A program made the translations under genes and the position numbers. Below the pieces are notes generated by a model. That model saw nothing but the letters and a program-made list of their open reading frames with translations. It did not search any database and had not been told where the DNA came from. A stretch of 64,000 nt of DNA from Ruminococcus sp. (GTDB lineage: Bacteria; Bacillota; Clostridia; Oscillospirales; Ruminococcaceae): contig JAJBSV010000012.1 of the NCBI GenBank assembly GCA_020861185.1, positions 1 through 64,000 of the forward strand. Reading direction: 5' to 3'. Of the stretch, positions 9,521-16,768 are shown one piece after another. Numbering within the stretch: position 1 is the first letter of the stretch; the number at the start of each line of letters is the position of its first letter.

Positions 9521-10689
9521 ACCCCAACCACATCAAGCAAGTTTTCCAAAACTACATAGAAAACTTTGAACTTACGAACAACCAGGAGCATAAGGAATAT
9601 GTCAAGTGGATAGTGACCGGGAAATTTCACAGGCTCATGGATGAAGCTTTGTCAAAAAGCGGAGCGGAGTTTGCCGAGGCTCTTAAAGAAGTCAAGGCGA
9701 ATACATGGATAATGATTGACAACGGCATGATTCAGCCGTTCAACGGGCTGGTTGAGTTTGCAAGGCATGAGCCTGATACCGTTCGTCAGATGTTTATCGA
9801 TCTGTATTCCGATTACGGAGGAGACCTCCACGTTCTTGAAAGAAAAATCAGTGAATTTGCCGCCAAGAGTAACGAGCTTCTGAAAAAGTATAAACCGGGA
9901 AGCTTCCGCTATAGACAGGATTTCCATGCAGTAATGGGGTACCTGTTCCTGTATGAGCCGGAAGTTCACTATATGTATAAGAGTACGGAAGCCCGTGCGT
10001 TTGCAGATTGCATAGAGTTTTATGACGACTGGGATTACGGCTTCAATGTCAAGCTTGATGTTTATTACAGAATGTGCAACTGGGCAATAGAGCAAATCAA
10101 CGATTGTCCCGAACTTCTTGCAACTAACCAGAGCAGATATGAACTGCCAGATGGTGCCGACTTTGCTCCCGATGAGAGCAAGCACCTTCTTCTGTTTGAT
10201 ATTATCTACTGCTATAACACCTACGACCTTGACAAAGGCATAGAGTACAGTCGCCTTAATACGGCTGATAAGAAGCTTCGGATAGAAAGGCAGAACAAAG
10301 CAAAAGAGTTGCTGGCTGACTATGAAAAAGAGGCTGAAAAAGAGCGTAAGCTCGATGAAAAGCTTGACTTTGTGAAGTCGCACCTTACAGAAGGCACTGT
10401 GCTATACTACAAGGTAGGAATCGGGTATCTGGCGAAGTATCAGAGAAGGGTTGTCAAGTCGTGTGATAATGAGTGCATGATTGAAGTGACCGATGACACC
10501 GGCAATGTATCTAAGTTAAATGCTCCGCATATCTTCTCAAGTAAGTTAGCCAAGACTGATGACGGTATTCTTGAAAGTCTCGCTGAGACCGAGGAAAACT
10601 ATTGGAAGGATTTATGCGAGCCTCAAAAAGTTTATAGCCGAGTTAAAAACGCAGAAGAAGCCTTGGAGCCTTACCGTGAGTATCTTTAA
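9517..10689 (+). CDS. Stand-alone homologue of the McrB N-terminal domain
   Basis: 390 residues, start overlapping the stop of the Sel1 gene. Residues about 75-165 (DTVRQMFIDLYSDYGGDLHVLERKISEF..ELLKKY) align with residues about 95-185 of the McrB protein at 1514 (EEVRTMFRNLYDEDGGIDVVKRIEDF..ELLRKY), including the following LF/LRYP..YYxYK segment. It has no EVE or AAA+ domain. A charged coiled region (KAKELLADYEKEAEKERK, about 265-285) precedes a small C-terminal beta-type domain. The shared module suggests a partner-binding or recognition domain used both inside McrB and alone; a decoy, adaptor or regulator is possible. No family name recognised. Confidence 0.75.
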   Translation: MNPNHIKQVFQNYIENFELTNNQEHKEYVKWIVTGKFHRLMDEALSKSGAEFAEALKEVKANTWIMIDNGMIQPFNGLVEFARHEPDTVRQMFIDLYSDYGGDLHVLERKISEFAAKSNELLKKYKPGSFRYRQDFHAVMGYLFLYEPEVHYMYKSTEARAFADCIEFYDDWDYGFNVKLDVYYRMCNWAIEQINDCPELLATNQSRYELPDGADFAPDESKHLLLFDIIYCYNTYDLDKGIEYSRLNTADKKLRIERQNKAKELLADYEKEAEKERKLDEKLDFVKSHLTEGTVLYYKVGIGYLAKYQRRVVKSCDNECMIEVTDDTGNVSKLNAPHIFSSKLAKTDDGILESLAETEENYWKDLCEPQKVYSRVKNAEEALEPYREYL

Positions 10690-10713
10690 TCCATATAGAA
10701 AGGACGTATCCCC

Positions 10714-11283
10714 ATGACCGAATCCATCATTCAAGAAAACCAGAAGCTGAACGAAGCCATCATCTTCGCCGTGAACCAGCACGCAAGACAGTTCCGCAAA
10801 GGCACCACTCGCCCGTACATTCTGCATCCGATTGAGGTCTTGCAGATCCTCCATTCGATGAAGGCGGACACAAACCTCATGGTTGCCGGACTTCTCCACG
10901 ACACGGTTGAGGACACCGGTGCGACTGTTGACGAAATCCGTGAACGCTTTGGCGAGGACGTTGCCGCACTTGTTGCGGCTCATAGTGAGGACAAGTCTAA
11001 GACCTGGGATGAACGCAAAACCTTTGCCATCGAAGAACTGAAAACCGCCGACAAACGTCTCAAAATGCTCGTCATGGCGGATAAACTCTCGAATATGCGG
11101 AGCATCGAGTCGGATTATAACGAAATCGGCGATGAGCTTTGGAACCGCTTCAATGCGCCGTTCGAGAAACAGCAGTGGTACTACACCGGCATCAAGAACG
11201 CCCTCTGCGACATGGCAAACTATCCCGAAACCAAGAAGTGCTATAGCGAGCTTGTGGGGATATGGGAGAGGGTGTTTAAGTAA
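10714..11283 (+). CDS. HD-domain small alarmone hydrolase (MESH1/SpoT-like)
   Basis: 189 residues. The HD hydrolase set typical of Rel/SpoT and stand-alone MESH1-like enzymes is present: RKGTTRPYILHPIEV, then LLHDTVEDTGAT (the HD pair), then MADKLSNMRSI. Such enzymes remove the 3' pyrophosphate of (p)ppGpp or related nucleotides using Mn2+. There is no synthetase domain here, so it is a hydrolase only. In mobile DNA such genes can act as antitoxins to toxic alarmone synthetases, but no synthetase is visible in the window, so that use is speculative. Confidence 0.82.
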   Translation: MTESIIQENQKLNEAIIFAVNQHARQFRKGTTRPYILHPIEVLQILHSMKADTNLMVAGLLHDTVEDTGATVDEIRERFGEDVAALVAAHSEDKSKTWDERKTFAIEELKTADKRLKMLVMADKLSNMRSIESDYNEIGDELWNRFNAPFEKQQWYYTGIKNALCDMANYPETKKCYSELVGIWERVFK

Positions 11284-11310
11284 AGACACAAGAAACTCTA
11301 GGAGGCAAAA

Positions 11311-11799
11311 ATGAATGTCAGGTATATAAGCGAGTCAGACCCGCTTTCACTACTAAATGGCAAGGAGTATGAAGTGATCTCAATAGAAGAAGGTTTGTAC
11401 AGGATTATAGATGAAGAGGGATATGACCCAGATGATCCGAATGAACAGCCTCCGGGCTACCTGTACAGTCCCGAAAGTTTTGTCGTCGTGAGCGGAAACG
11501 TTGAAAACATCAAAAATGCCAAAAGTACAGCGCAGGTTCACAGAGGAATGTCTGAGAAAAAGAACATGGGCAAAAATGAAATTATCAATGTTATGAGCAT
11601 GAGCGACGGTCGCAAGGTTTGTTGTATCGAGAAGGACGGCGATGAATGGACGGGGTATGTCGATGTTTACGAGTCGCCTTACGATAACGAAGATGACGAC
11701 ATGACTGGAGCATCAATTTGCGTGTCGAGAGACAATGGATTTAATGCCATAGTCTATGACCATGACATTGCGTATATTGAAATTATAAACGAGGAATGA
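11311..11799 (+). CDS. Hypothetical protein, two small beta domains
   Basis: 162 residues after TAGGAGG. The first 60 residues (NGKEYEVISIEEGLYRIIDEEG..GYLYSPESFVVV) read like a small SH3-type barrel of the kind seen in many short Firmicutes proteins. The last 70 (DGDEWTGYVDVYESPYDNEDDD..VYDHDIAYIEI) resemble the whole of the next gene, which suggests a duplication. Acidic, cytosolic, no catalytic motif. Function unknown; it fits the immunity or cargo style of the row. Confidence 0.6.
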   Translation: MNVRYISESDPLSLLNGKEYEVISIEEGLYRIIDEEGYDPDDPNEQPPGYLYSPESFVVVSGNVENIKNAKSTAQVHRGMSEKKNMGKNEIINVMSMSDGRKVCCIEKDGDEWTGYVDVYESPYDNEDDDMTGASICVSRDNGFNAIVYDHDIAYIEIINEE

Positions 11800-11802
11800 C
11801 GA

Positions 11803-12078
11803 ATGTATAAAGACTACAGAGAAAGATACAAGGCACAATATGGGTACACTGACGAAATGCTTGTCATAGACGACTTTATGGAAGAAGCTTGTCAAAGGCA
11901 TTATATTGTTCACATTGTCGATCACGATGGAATAGAATACACAGGTAAAGCAAGTGGTTATTGCAAAGCTGATGATGAAGATGATGGGTTTGCTACCATG
12001 TGCATTGACACAACCGATAAAGGTGGTTGGTGTCTCGGAGTAAACGAAATTGCAAGCATAGAAAAGCTCGATTCATGA
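11803..12078 (+). CDS. Hypothetical small acidic protein, paralogue of the preceding C-terminal domain
   Basis: 91 residues, starting three bases after the previous stop. The segment HDGIEYTGKASGYCKADDEDDGFATMCI..VNEIASIEKL aligns with the C-terminal domain of the neighbour (DGDEWTGYVDVY..IAYIEI). No ribosome site is obvious beyond ATGACGA, so translation probably couples to the upstream gene. No function recognised. Confidence 0.6.
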   Translation: MYKDYRERYKAQYGYTDEMLVIDDFMEEACQRHYIVHIVDHDGIEYTGKASGYCKADDEDDGFATMCIDTTDKGGWCLGVNEIASIEKLDS

Positions 12079-12100
12079 GTAGATTTATTGCAGAATGTCC

Positions 12101-12129
12101 TTGCAATTTCAACTGCAATGTGTTATAAT
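12101..12129 (+). promoter_or_regulatory. Sigma-A promoter of the riboswitch-MORN operon
   Basis: TTGCAA at 12101, a 17-base spacer and TATAAT at 12124. A TG two bases upstream makes it an extended -10 (TGTTATAAT). Transcription should start near 12136, exactly where the 5' strand of the riboswitch P1 begins. Confidence 0.8.
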
Positions 12130-12137
12130 GTAATTAC

Positions 12138-12270
12138 CATAAAGAGTGTGCGAGGGACAAGCCCGTTGACCACACAGCAACCTGCCGCAAGGTAAGGTGC
12201 TAAAGCTTGATTCGATGGGACGGAATAGCTTTTCAGCTCTCATCGAAACGATGGGAGCTTTCTTTGTGGG
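12138..12270 (+). promoter_or_regulatory. SAM-I (S-box)-like riboswitch leader
   Basis: The transcript carries the S-box core in order: AAAGAG (P1/J1-2), a P2 arm GUGUG...CACAC with GAGGGAC..GCCCGUUGA (kink-turn and loop), AGCAACC, a P3 hairpin ACCUgccgcaAGGU, and AAGGUGCUAAAGC. The P2 loop CAAG (12158-12161) can pair with CUUG (12206-12209), the position of the SAM-I pseudoknot, with a sequence that differs from the B. subtilis yitJ CUGG/CCAG pair. CGAUGGGA (12213-12220) can pair with UCUCAUCG (12238-12245) and so compete with the terminator downstream, giving an OFF-switch layout. P1 can also pair CCAUAAAG with CUUUGUGG. No methionine gene follows; the controlled gene encodes MORN repeats. 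Identification is by eye. Confidence 0.65.
12235..12266 (+). terminator. Intrinsic terminator of the riboswitch expression platform
   Basis: AGCTCTCATCG, loop AAA, CGATGGGAGCT, then TTCTTTGT: an 11-bp stem with one G-U pair, followed by a T-rich run, placed 30 bases before the next start codon. Its 5' arm is also the partner of the proposed antiterminator. Confidence 0.7.
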
Positions 12271-12297
12271 AAAATAATCTTACAAGGAGTGTTAATA

Positions 12298-12795
12298 ATG
12301 AGAGAAGGAAGCATTACAACAGGAAAGGTTTACTATGACACGGGAGAACTCTATTTTGAGGGAGTCTATTACGACGATTTGTGGAGTAAAATTCATCCTT
12401 GGCAGCCACTCGACCTGATTAAGGGTGTTTCGTACTATAGAAACGGTAACAAATACCGAGAAGGTAAGTTTCAACGTGAAGGGCTACTTGAAGGAAAGGA
12501 GTACTACAAATCAGGAGCATTGAAGTTTGAAGGCGTTTTCAACGACAAACGCAGGAGTGAAAGCTACAATAAAAGCGGAATCATTACAGACGAAGACATC
12601 GAGGTATCTCCAGATGGAGAAGAAACTATCCGATGGGATTATTTCGGACCTTCGTACCCGGTTGAAGGCAAGTTTTATTCAGAAGATGGCAAACTTGTCT
12701 ATGAGGGAAAATTCAAAGTAATCCATGATGGCAGTTTAAGATTTCCAATAGTTGTGTATCCCAAAGGATACGGAGATCTGGAGGCAATATTATGA
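12298..12795 (+). CDS. MORN_2-repeat (YwqK-like) protein
   Basis: 165 residues. The ATG at 12298 lies eight bases after AAGGAG; the tracked GTG at 12289 overlaps that site and is rejected. It contains repeats of the MORN_2 type, e.g. GKVYYDTGELYFEGVYYD, GKEYYKSGALKFEGVF and GKFYSEDGKLVYEGKF. Such proteins are often annotated as YwqK-type antitoxins, meaning immunity partners of secreted toxins, but that role is inferred from family context. The gene is controlled by the SAM-I-like leader and overlaps the next gene by ATGA. Confidence 0.75.
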   Translation: MREGSITTGKVYYDTGELYFEGVYYDDLWSKIHPWQPLDLIKGVSYYRNGNKYREGKFQREGLLEGKEYYKSGALKFEGVFNDKRRSESYNKSGIITDEDIEVSPDGEETIRWDYFGPSYPVEGKFYSEDGKLVYEGKFKVIHDGSLRFPIVVYPKGYGDLEAIL

Positions 12796-13178
12796 AAGAC
12801 CGCAAAGACAGATCTGATTGGATTCAGTATGAAAGCTTATCCGAAATTAATCTGAAGAGGGTTGAGAGAGGGTTGCAGGAGTTTTTTGAGAATCCTTATT
12901 GGAAAAAGCACTATGAAAAAGCCCCGTCGGACATTTGCAAGGAGTACATAGCCTTGGGCTTCGCCCGAAGCGTTGACTTCTTCGATTGTAAAACGAACGT
13001 TGATAACAGCGGTCTGAAACAACGCAAGGACGACCTCATCGCCTACTTTGACATTGAGGACTGGCGGTACACCATCATCAACGCCGGTCACTACATGGCG
13101 AAGATAAATCTCTGTAAGCAGATGGAGGAATACTTCCCCGGTTGTGGGAACTCGAAGTTTATTTATGGGTTGGAGTAA
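12792..13178 (+). CDS. Hypothetical protein, coupled to the MORN gene
   Basis: 128 residues, start overlapping the MORN stop. Predicted mostly alpha-helical (VERGLQEFFENPYWKKHYEKAPSDICKEYIALGFARS). No membrane segment, signal or catalytic motif that I recognise. As the second gene behind the riboswitch it shares that control. It is the last plus-strand gene of the left cargo; a terminator hairpin follows at once. Confidence 0.65.
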   Translation: MKDRKDRSDWIQYESLSEINLKRVERGLQEFFENPYWKKHYEKAPSDICKEYIALGFARSVDFFDCKTNVDNSGLKQRKDDLIAYFDIEDWRYTIINAGHYMAKINLCKQMEEYFPGCGNSKFIYGLE

Positions 13179-13180
13179 AA

Positions 13181-13204
13181 AAGCAGCCGGGATTCCGGCT
13201 GCTT
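13181..13204. terminator. Bidirectional terminator between convergent operons
   Basis: AAGCAGCCGG, loop GATT, CCGGCTGCTT: a perfect 10-bp stem between the plus-strand cargo and the minus-strand small-gene operon, preceded by AAAAAA on the plus strand (T-run for the minus strand). Confidence 0.8.
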
Positions 13205-13451
13205 AATACATCATATTCAAACAGTATGCTGTACCAGAAACAGAACCAACAAAGAACTGTTTATCGGTCATCTCTCCGTTTCTATATTTCTTTACATCAT
13301 ACTGATAAGAGTTATAAATCTCCTGCTGAGCTTCACCGGACTTCAAATACTCTGCAAACCCAGTAGAAAAATCTTTTGGATAGTCTTTTTTACACGTCTC
13401 ATAGATTAAGTCTGTATATTCCTGTAGGGTGCAATCTTTTTGCGCGTTCAT
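13203..13451 (-). CDS. Small protein ending in SGTAYCLNMMY
   Basis: 82 residues, last gene of a four-gene minus-strand operon, with GGAGG upstream of its ATG. The C-terminus (GSVSGTAYCLNMMY) matches the C-terminus of the next gene upstream (GASGTAYGLDMMY), so both belong to one unrecognised family. The rest is helical and charged. No signal peptide. Function unknown. Confidence 0.6.
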   Translation of the reverse strand: MNAQKDCTLQEYTDLIYETCKKDYPKDFSTGFAEYLKSGEAQQEIYNSYQYDVKKYRNGEMTDKQFFVGSVSGTAYCLNMMY

Positions 13452-13476
13452 CGTTGAGCCTCCTTAACACAATTCC

Positions 13477-13716
13477 TTAATACATCATGTCCAACCCGTA
13501 TGCCGTTCCAGATGCGCCAGCTTCTAACAGGTAGTTCTTAGGAGCTGTGCCCTTTTCTACAGCTTTCATATCGTTGTTATACATATCCTTTATATACTTG
13601 TCTTCTCTGCTGAGATAACTGTCAACCTCTTCGCTGGACAGGCTTTCTCCTAAATATTCCTTGCAAAATATCTCTCTTACTTGCTTTTTATATACCTCAT
13701 ATGTGGGGATAATCAT
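13477..13716 (-). CDS. Small protein ending in SGTAYGLDMMY
   Basis: 79 residues from the ATG that follows GAGGTATTCT; the tracked start (13731) is five codons upstream of the ribosome-site choice. It is paralogous to its downstream neighbour through the SGTAYxLxMMY tail. A conserved extreme C-terminus in otherwise divergent small proteins may be a recognition tag or a packing helix. No family name known. Confidence 0.6.
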   Translation of the reverse strand: MIIPTYEVYKKQVREIFCKEYLGESLSSEEVDSYLSREDKYIKDMYNNDMKAVEKGTAPKNYLLEAGASGTAYGLDMMY

Positions 13717-13727
13717 AGAATACCTCC

Positions 13728-13973
13728 TCAATCATAATCCAAATCAAACGGTATATCCCAGACCAACTTTTTGCCAGCTGCTTTATATTCCTCTTCGGTC
13801 TTACGCATTTCAGCATACAGCTCCTTGTAATACTCCTCTTCTTCCTTAGTTGCTGGAGGGTCAAGCTGACTTAAATCTGGTGCTCGGTCTATAGATAACA
13901 TATAAATTTTGCGGTCACGATTTGCCTCGTTTGTCTTGATTTTTTCATTAGTCATGAATCTTTCTCTTACCAT
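13728..13973 (-). CDS. Hypothetical small charged protein
   Basis: 81 residues, ATG preceded by AAAGGAGGCTC. Rich in Lys/Glu, with a probable coiled stretch (KEEEEYYKELYAEMRKTEEEYKAAGKK) about residues 43-69 and an acidic end (FDLDYD). Twelve bases separate its stop from the next start in the operon. Not recognised. Confidence 0.55.
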   Translation of the reverse strand: MVRERFMTNEKIKTNEANRDRKIYMLSIDRAPDLSQLDPPATKEEEEYYKELYAEMRKTEEEYKAAGKKLVWDIPFDLDYD

Positions 13974-13988
13974 TGATAGAGCCTCCTT

Positions 13989-14267
13989 TCAACCGCAACA
14001 ATAATCAATATCAATCGCAGCATAAGCTGCTGGCTCTTTCTCCTCATAAAACCTTTCAATTTGTTTATATTTTCGGGTAATTAGCTCATTCGCGTAGTCA
14101 AAAGTGTACCACTTGCAACATTTGACGGTAAATCTCCAGAGATATATTGTGTCTCTTATATCCATTGCATAATCCTCAAGGCTTTGCGATTCATCAAAAG
14201 AACGAGTCCTCTTATCAAAAGCCTCGAGTTCTTCATCTGTCATGTTGTTTAACTGCTCCAATGTCAT
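13989..14267 (-). CDS. Hypothetical protein, first gene of the small-gene operon
   Basis: About 92 residues from the ATG at 14267; a GTG three codons earlier (14276) is the alternative and sits close to GGCAGG. Begins MTLEQLNNMTDEELEAFDKR, a helical leader seen in many unrelated small proteins. It has a Cys pair (KCCKWY) and ends in DIDYCCG. No recognised domain. A promoter lies about 60 bases upstream. Confidence 0.55.
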   Translation of the reverse strand: MTLEQLNNMTDEELEAFDKRTRSFDESQSLEDYAMDIRDTIYLWRFTVKCCKWYTFDYANELITRKYKQIERFYEEKEPAAYAAIDIDYCCG

Positions 14268-14320
14268 ATGTGACACCCTGCCTTTCGTGAAAATTGTTGC
14301 AGAAGACTCTCAACAATCAT

Positions 14321-14349
14321 ATTATATACTACTTGGAAATAAAAAGCAA
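14321..14349 (-). promoter_or_regulatory. Promoter of the minus-strand small-gene operon
   Basis: On the minus strand TTGCTT (14349-14344), a 17-base spacer and TATAAT (14326-14321). An inverted repeat ATTGTTG/CAACAAT at 14293-14317 covers the likely start site and could be an operator. The rest of the 14268-14599 gap holds the repeat and terminator described separately. Confidence 0.7.
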
Positions 14350-14451
14350 GACTTTAATGTCGTAAGTTTGCGACTTTATAAAAATTATTTTTACGGCAGG
14401 CTTCATCTTTAAAAGAAAAAGGACAAATCAAATTTCGATACAAAAAAAGAA

Positions 14452-14630
14452 CCCCAGCCGACGCCCAAACCGGGCATCGACTGAGGCTCTCTTATTGTTT
14501 TTCAAAACCGCTTGAAAATTGCGATATTTCGCGCGATGCGTCTTTGTGACAAGCTATACGGAAATATCTCGTTCCATGGCTCTGAGGGGCAAAAAATCGT
14601 CATTTTCGACCTTTATTCCGACAGTAAATC
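14452..14630 (-). repeat. Long inverted repeat, copy A (3' end of the 65-aa gene plus terminator)
   Basis: Read on the minus strand, GGAATAAAGGTCG..GATTTTTTGCCCCTCAGAGCC..GAGATATTTCCGTATAGCTTGTCAC continues into the terminator stem CCTCAGTCGATGCCC / GGGCGTCGGCTGGGG and TTCTTTTTTT. The same sequence recurs in the opposite orientation at 40907-41073, inside the nested element. Copy A is intact and closes the ICE conjugation operon as its 3' region and terminator. Confidence 0.8.
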
Positions 14631-14797
14631 TCATCTTCAGAACGTAGCGAGACATAATGCGGGCAGTCTATGAGGATAGTCCGGAAGCTCTGTTTGCAGT
14701 TGTGGGAGCAACGGCGACAAGTCTCATTGTACTTGCGCCGCCCGTCACTGTCTAAGTAAAAGCTCCATTTGAGTTTCCATTTTTCGCTTTTGCTCAT
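14600..14797 (-). CDS. Small cysteine-rich ICE protein, probably zinc-binding
   Basis: 65 residues. The four-cysteine layout CRRCSHNCKQSFRTILIDCPHY suggests a small zinc finger. The ATG overlaps the stop of the ArdA-like gene. It is the last gene of the minus-strand conjugation operon, and a degenerate copy of its 3' end (IYCWNKGR) occurs at about 40907 in the nested element. Such small finger proteins are common at this place in Clostridia ICEs; role unknown. Confidence 0.65.
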   Translation of the reverse strand: MSKSEKWKLKWSFYLDSDGRRKYNETCRRCSHNCKQSFRTILIDCPHYVSLRSEDEIYCRNKGRK

Positions 14798-16542
14798 ATG
14801 TCTCTCTCCGGCTTGCGCTCTTTCTGAGGCGTAGCCTTTTCCTTTGGAATATCAGACTTTGCGGACTTGAGTCTGTCCATGATTGAGGATTTACCGCCTT
14901 TTTCCTCGGATTTCTCGTCCTTCTTTCCGTTGTTTATGATGCCATCTATCATGCCGTAGTCGTCCTCAAGAGATACTTCTGCATTTTTGAGATGTTTCTC
15001 TTTTTCGAGAACAGCCATCCAATCTGTCTTTTCAATGCCGAAGATGCCTCCCTTGGCAGCGTGTTCCTTGACTTCGTTCATGTCTGTAACACGACTCTCG
15101 GTGTTATCTCCGTATAATCGATAGATGGTGTTTTCTTTGCTGACCTCTGAAGCAGCTTCCTCTCGCATAGGCAGCATACCACCCCATGAATAGCCGTATT
15201 CTTTCATATCATCTACGGAAATAGTCTCATCTGGCATCCTGTCAACAGGCATAACTTCAAGTTCAAGAAGGCTGACTGTGTGTTCATCAAAACCATCATA
15301 AACATCGGTGAGCGACAATTTACCTTCCTCGTCAATAATGACACAAGGCTTTTCGTTTCCAAAGTCGTTATGCTCCATCAGGAAGAAGGTGTGTCCGTCA
15401 ATCTCTCGCTGGTCAATAGGATGCCACATTGCATAGTAACCGGCAACGGAAAGGTCTTCGGTATCAACTGTAGCCTCCCTTGCTTCTTGCTTCTGTTGCT
15501 CCTCGGAAATCATCGGGATGGCGACAATTTTGTCTCCAAGCATAGCAAACTGTTCCGGCTGTTCAAATAGCTTTGAATACTTTTCTGCAAGACTGCTGTC
15601 AAGTGAACCGAAGCTGTCATCAGTCAAGCCGACAACGGCAAAGGTTCCGGCTAATGTGTCATAAATCTCGCCGTTTTCATCACGCAAAGCACGGTTAAGC
15701 GGCAATCCAGAAAGCTTTGCTTCTTCGTTGCAGACTATAGCCACGGGGTCATCATAGGGATAAACCGCCTGAATATATCCGCCTACTAATGCTTGCATAT
15801 CTTCGAGGCTTGAGCCGATTTCTTTGATTTCCGGCTTCTTCTCAGGCTCCACAACAACTGCTGTAAGCGTCATTTCCTGCTTCTTTTCTTCATTGCCACC
15901 GGTAATGCGATATTTGTCTGGAATATCCTCAAGCGTTCCGTCAAACTGAATCTCCCACTTATCCCAATTATCGCAGACATAGCCCTCATCAGTAAAATGA
16001 CCATCCTCATTGAAGGCAATATCTTGTCCGAGGGATTCATAGTCTATGTAGTTTGATAGCATTCCCAACTCTCTTGTGACACTGGAATAGATACCGATCT
16101 CATGAACATAGTAGTAACCCAGAGAGTAGTCATCTGTAGCATCGGGAACAAAGTCATAGCAGTCAAGATTAAATGTCAGATTGATAAGATCGTCTATATT
16201 GTTGACCTTGTCGCATCCTCCCTCTATGATGGCGGATAGCTTGTCCTGATCATACTTAGGCAAATCTTCAATGAGCGCAGCAAGGTAGTTGAGCTTGTCA
16301 AGACTTTCGTACTCGCCAAGTACCTTCCGAATGCCATATGCCGGGCAATCGTAATCAGTAATGAAAACCGATTCATAAGGCTTGCCATGTTCATCTGTTG
16401 TATCAACACCAATGCTCTCACAGATTCTGCTGAGTTCCTCTTGAGTCGTCGGGAACTTCACCCATTCTCCTAAAAGCTCATTATTATTGTACTCATCAAG
16501 ATTGGTTACAAAGGCTTCAAAAACTCTTTCAGGTTCGGGCAT
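14794..16542 (-). CDS. ardA: ArdA-like antirestriction protein fused to DUF3846 and C-terminal ICE domains
   Basis: 582 residues from the ATG after AAAGGAGG (the tracked start is eight codons further up). Residues about 1-215 are ArdA-like (FEAFVTNLDEYNNNELLGEWVKFPTT), the DNA-mimic fold that blocks type I restriction in a new host. About 235-345 resembles DUF3846 (GGYIQAVYPYDDPVAIVCNEEAKLSGLPLNR). The C-terminal part includes a YRLYGDNTESRV..GGIFGIEKTDW segment of the DUF4316/YodL kind. The tail is basic and low in complexity. Its place next to the ArdC-like gene gives an antirestriction pair early in the transferred DNA. Confidence 0.8.
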   Translation of the reverse strand: MPEPERVFEAFVTNLDEYNNNELLGEWVKFPTTQEELSRICESIGVDTTDEHGKPYESVFITDYDCPAYGIRKVLGEYESLDKLNYLAALIEDLPKYDQDKLSAIIEGGCDKVNNIDDLINLTFNLDCYDFVPDATDDYSLGYYYVHEIGIYSSVTRELGMLSNYIDYESLGQDIAFNEDGHFTDEGYVCDNWDKWEIQFDGTLEDIPDKYRITGGNEEKKQEMTLTAVVVEPEKKPEIKEIGSSLEDMQALVGGYIQAVYPYDDPVAIVCNEEAKLSGLPLNRALRDENGEIYDTLAGTFAVVGLTDDSFGSLDSSLAEKYSKLFEQPEQFAMLGDKIVAIPMISEEQQKQEAREATVDTEDLSVAGYYAMWHPIDQREIDGHTFFLMEHNDFGNEKPCVIIDEEGKLSLTDVYDGFDEHTVSLLELEVMPVDRMPDETISVDDMKEYGYSWGGMLPMREEAASEVSKENTIYRLYGDNTESRVTDMNEVKEHAAKGGIFGIEKTDWMAVLEKEKHLKNAEVSLEDDYGMIDGIINNGKKDEKSEEKGGKSSIMDRLKSAKSDIPKEKATPQKERKPERDI

Positions 16543-16555
16543 AGAACCTCCTTTC

Positions 16556-16768
16556 TCAGTCTTCAATCAAGAAGTCCGGTGCGATATATAACGCATCGAA
16601 CTCCTCATCCGTCATCTTTTCAAGACGCTTCACCATACGGCACAGCATCTCCGTTGTTTCCTCATCCATGTCGCTGAGAACCGTTGTCTGCATATCTGAG
16701 ATAAGTGCCTCACGACTGGATGTGTCGAAATAGCTCATGAAATTGGTTTCTTCTACAGTAAAAATCAT
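16556..16768 (-). CDS. TTRAP family transposon-transfer assisting protein
   Basis: 70 residues, F..EE.NFM...DTSSRE.LI..M.....DMDEE..E...R...RLEKMTDEEFDAL, the short acidic pattern of the transposon-transfer assisting (TTRAP) family found in Tn1549/CTn-type elements. Its start overlaps the stop of the ArdC-like gene by four bases. The biochemical role in transfer is not established. Confidence 0.8.
   Translation of the reverse strand: MIFTVEETNFMSYFDTSSREALISDMQTTVLSDMDEETTEMLCRMVKRLEKMTDEEFDALYIAPDFLIED

Noticed and set aside
12130-12270. T-box or tRNA-like leader
   Set aside because: No T-box core (AGGGTGG..) or specifier arrangement; the ordered S-box blocks fit better.
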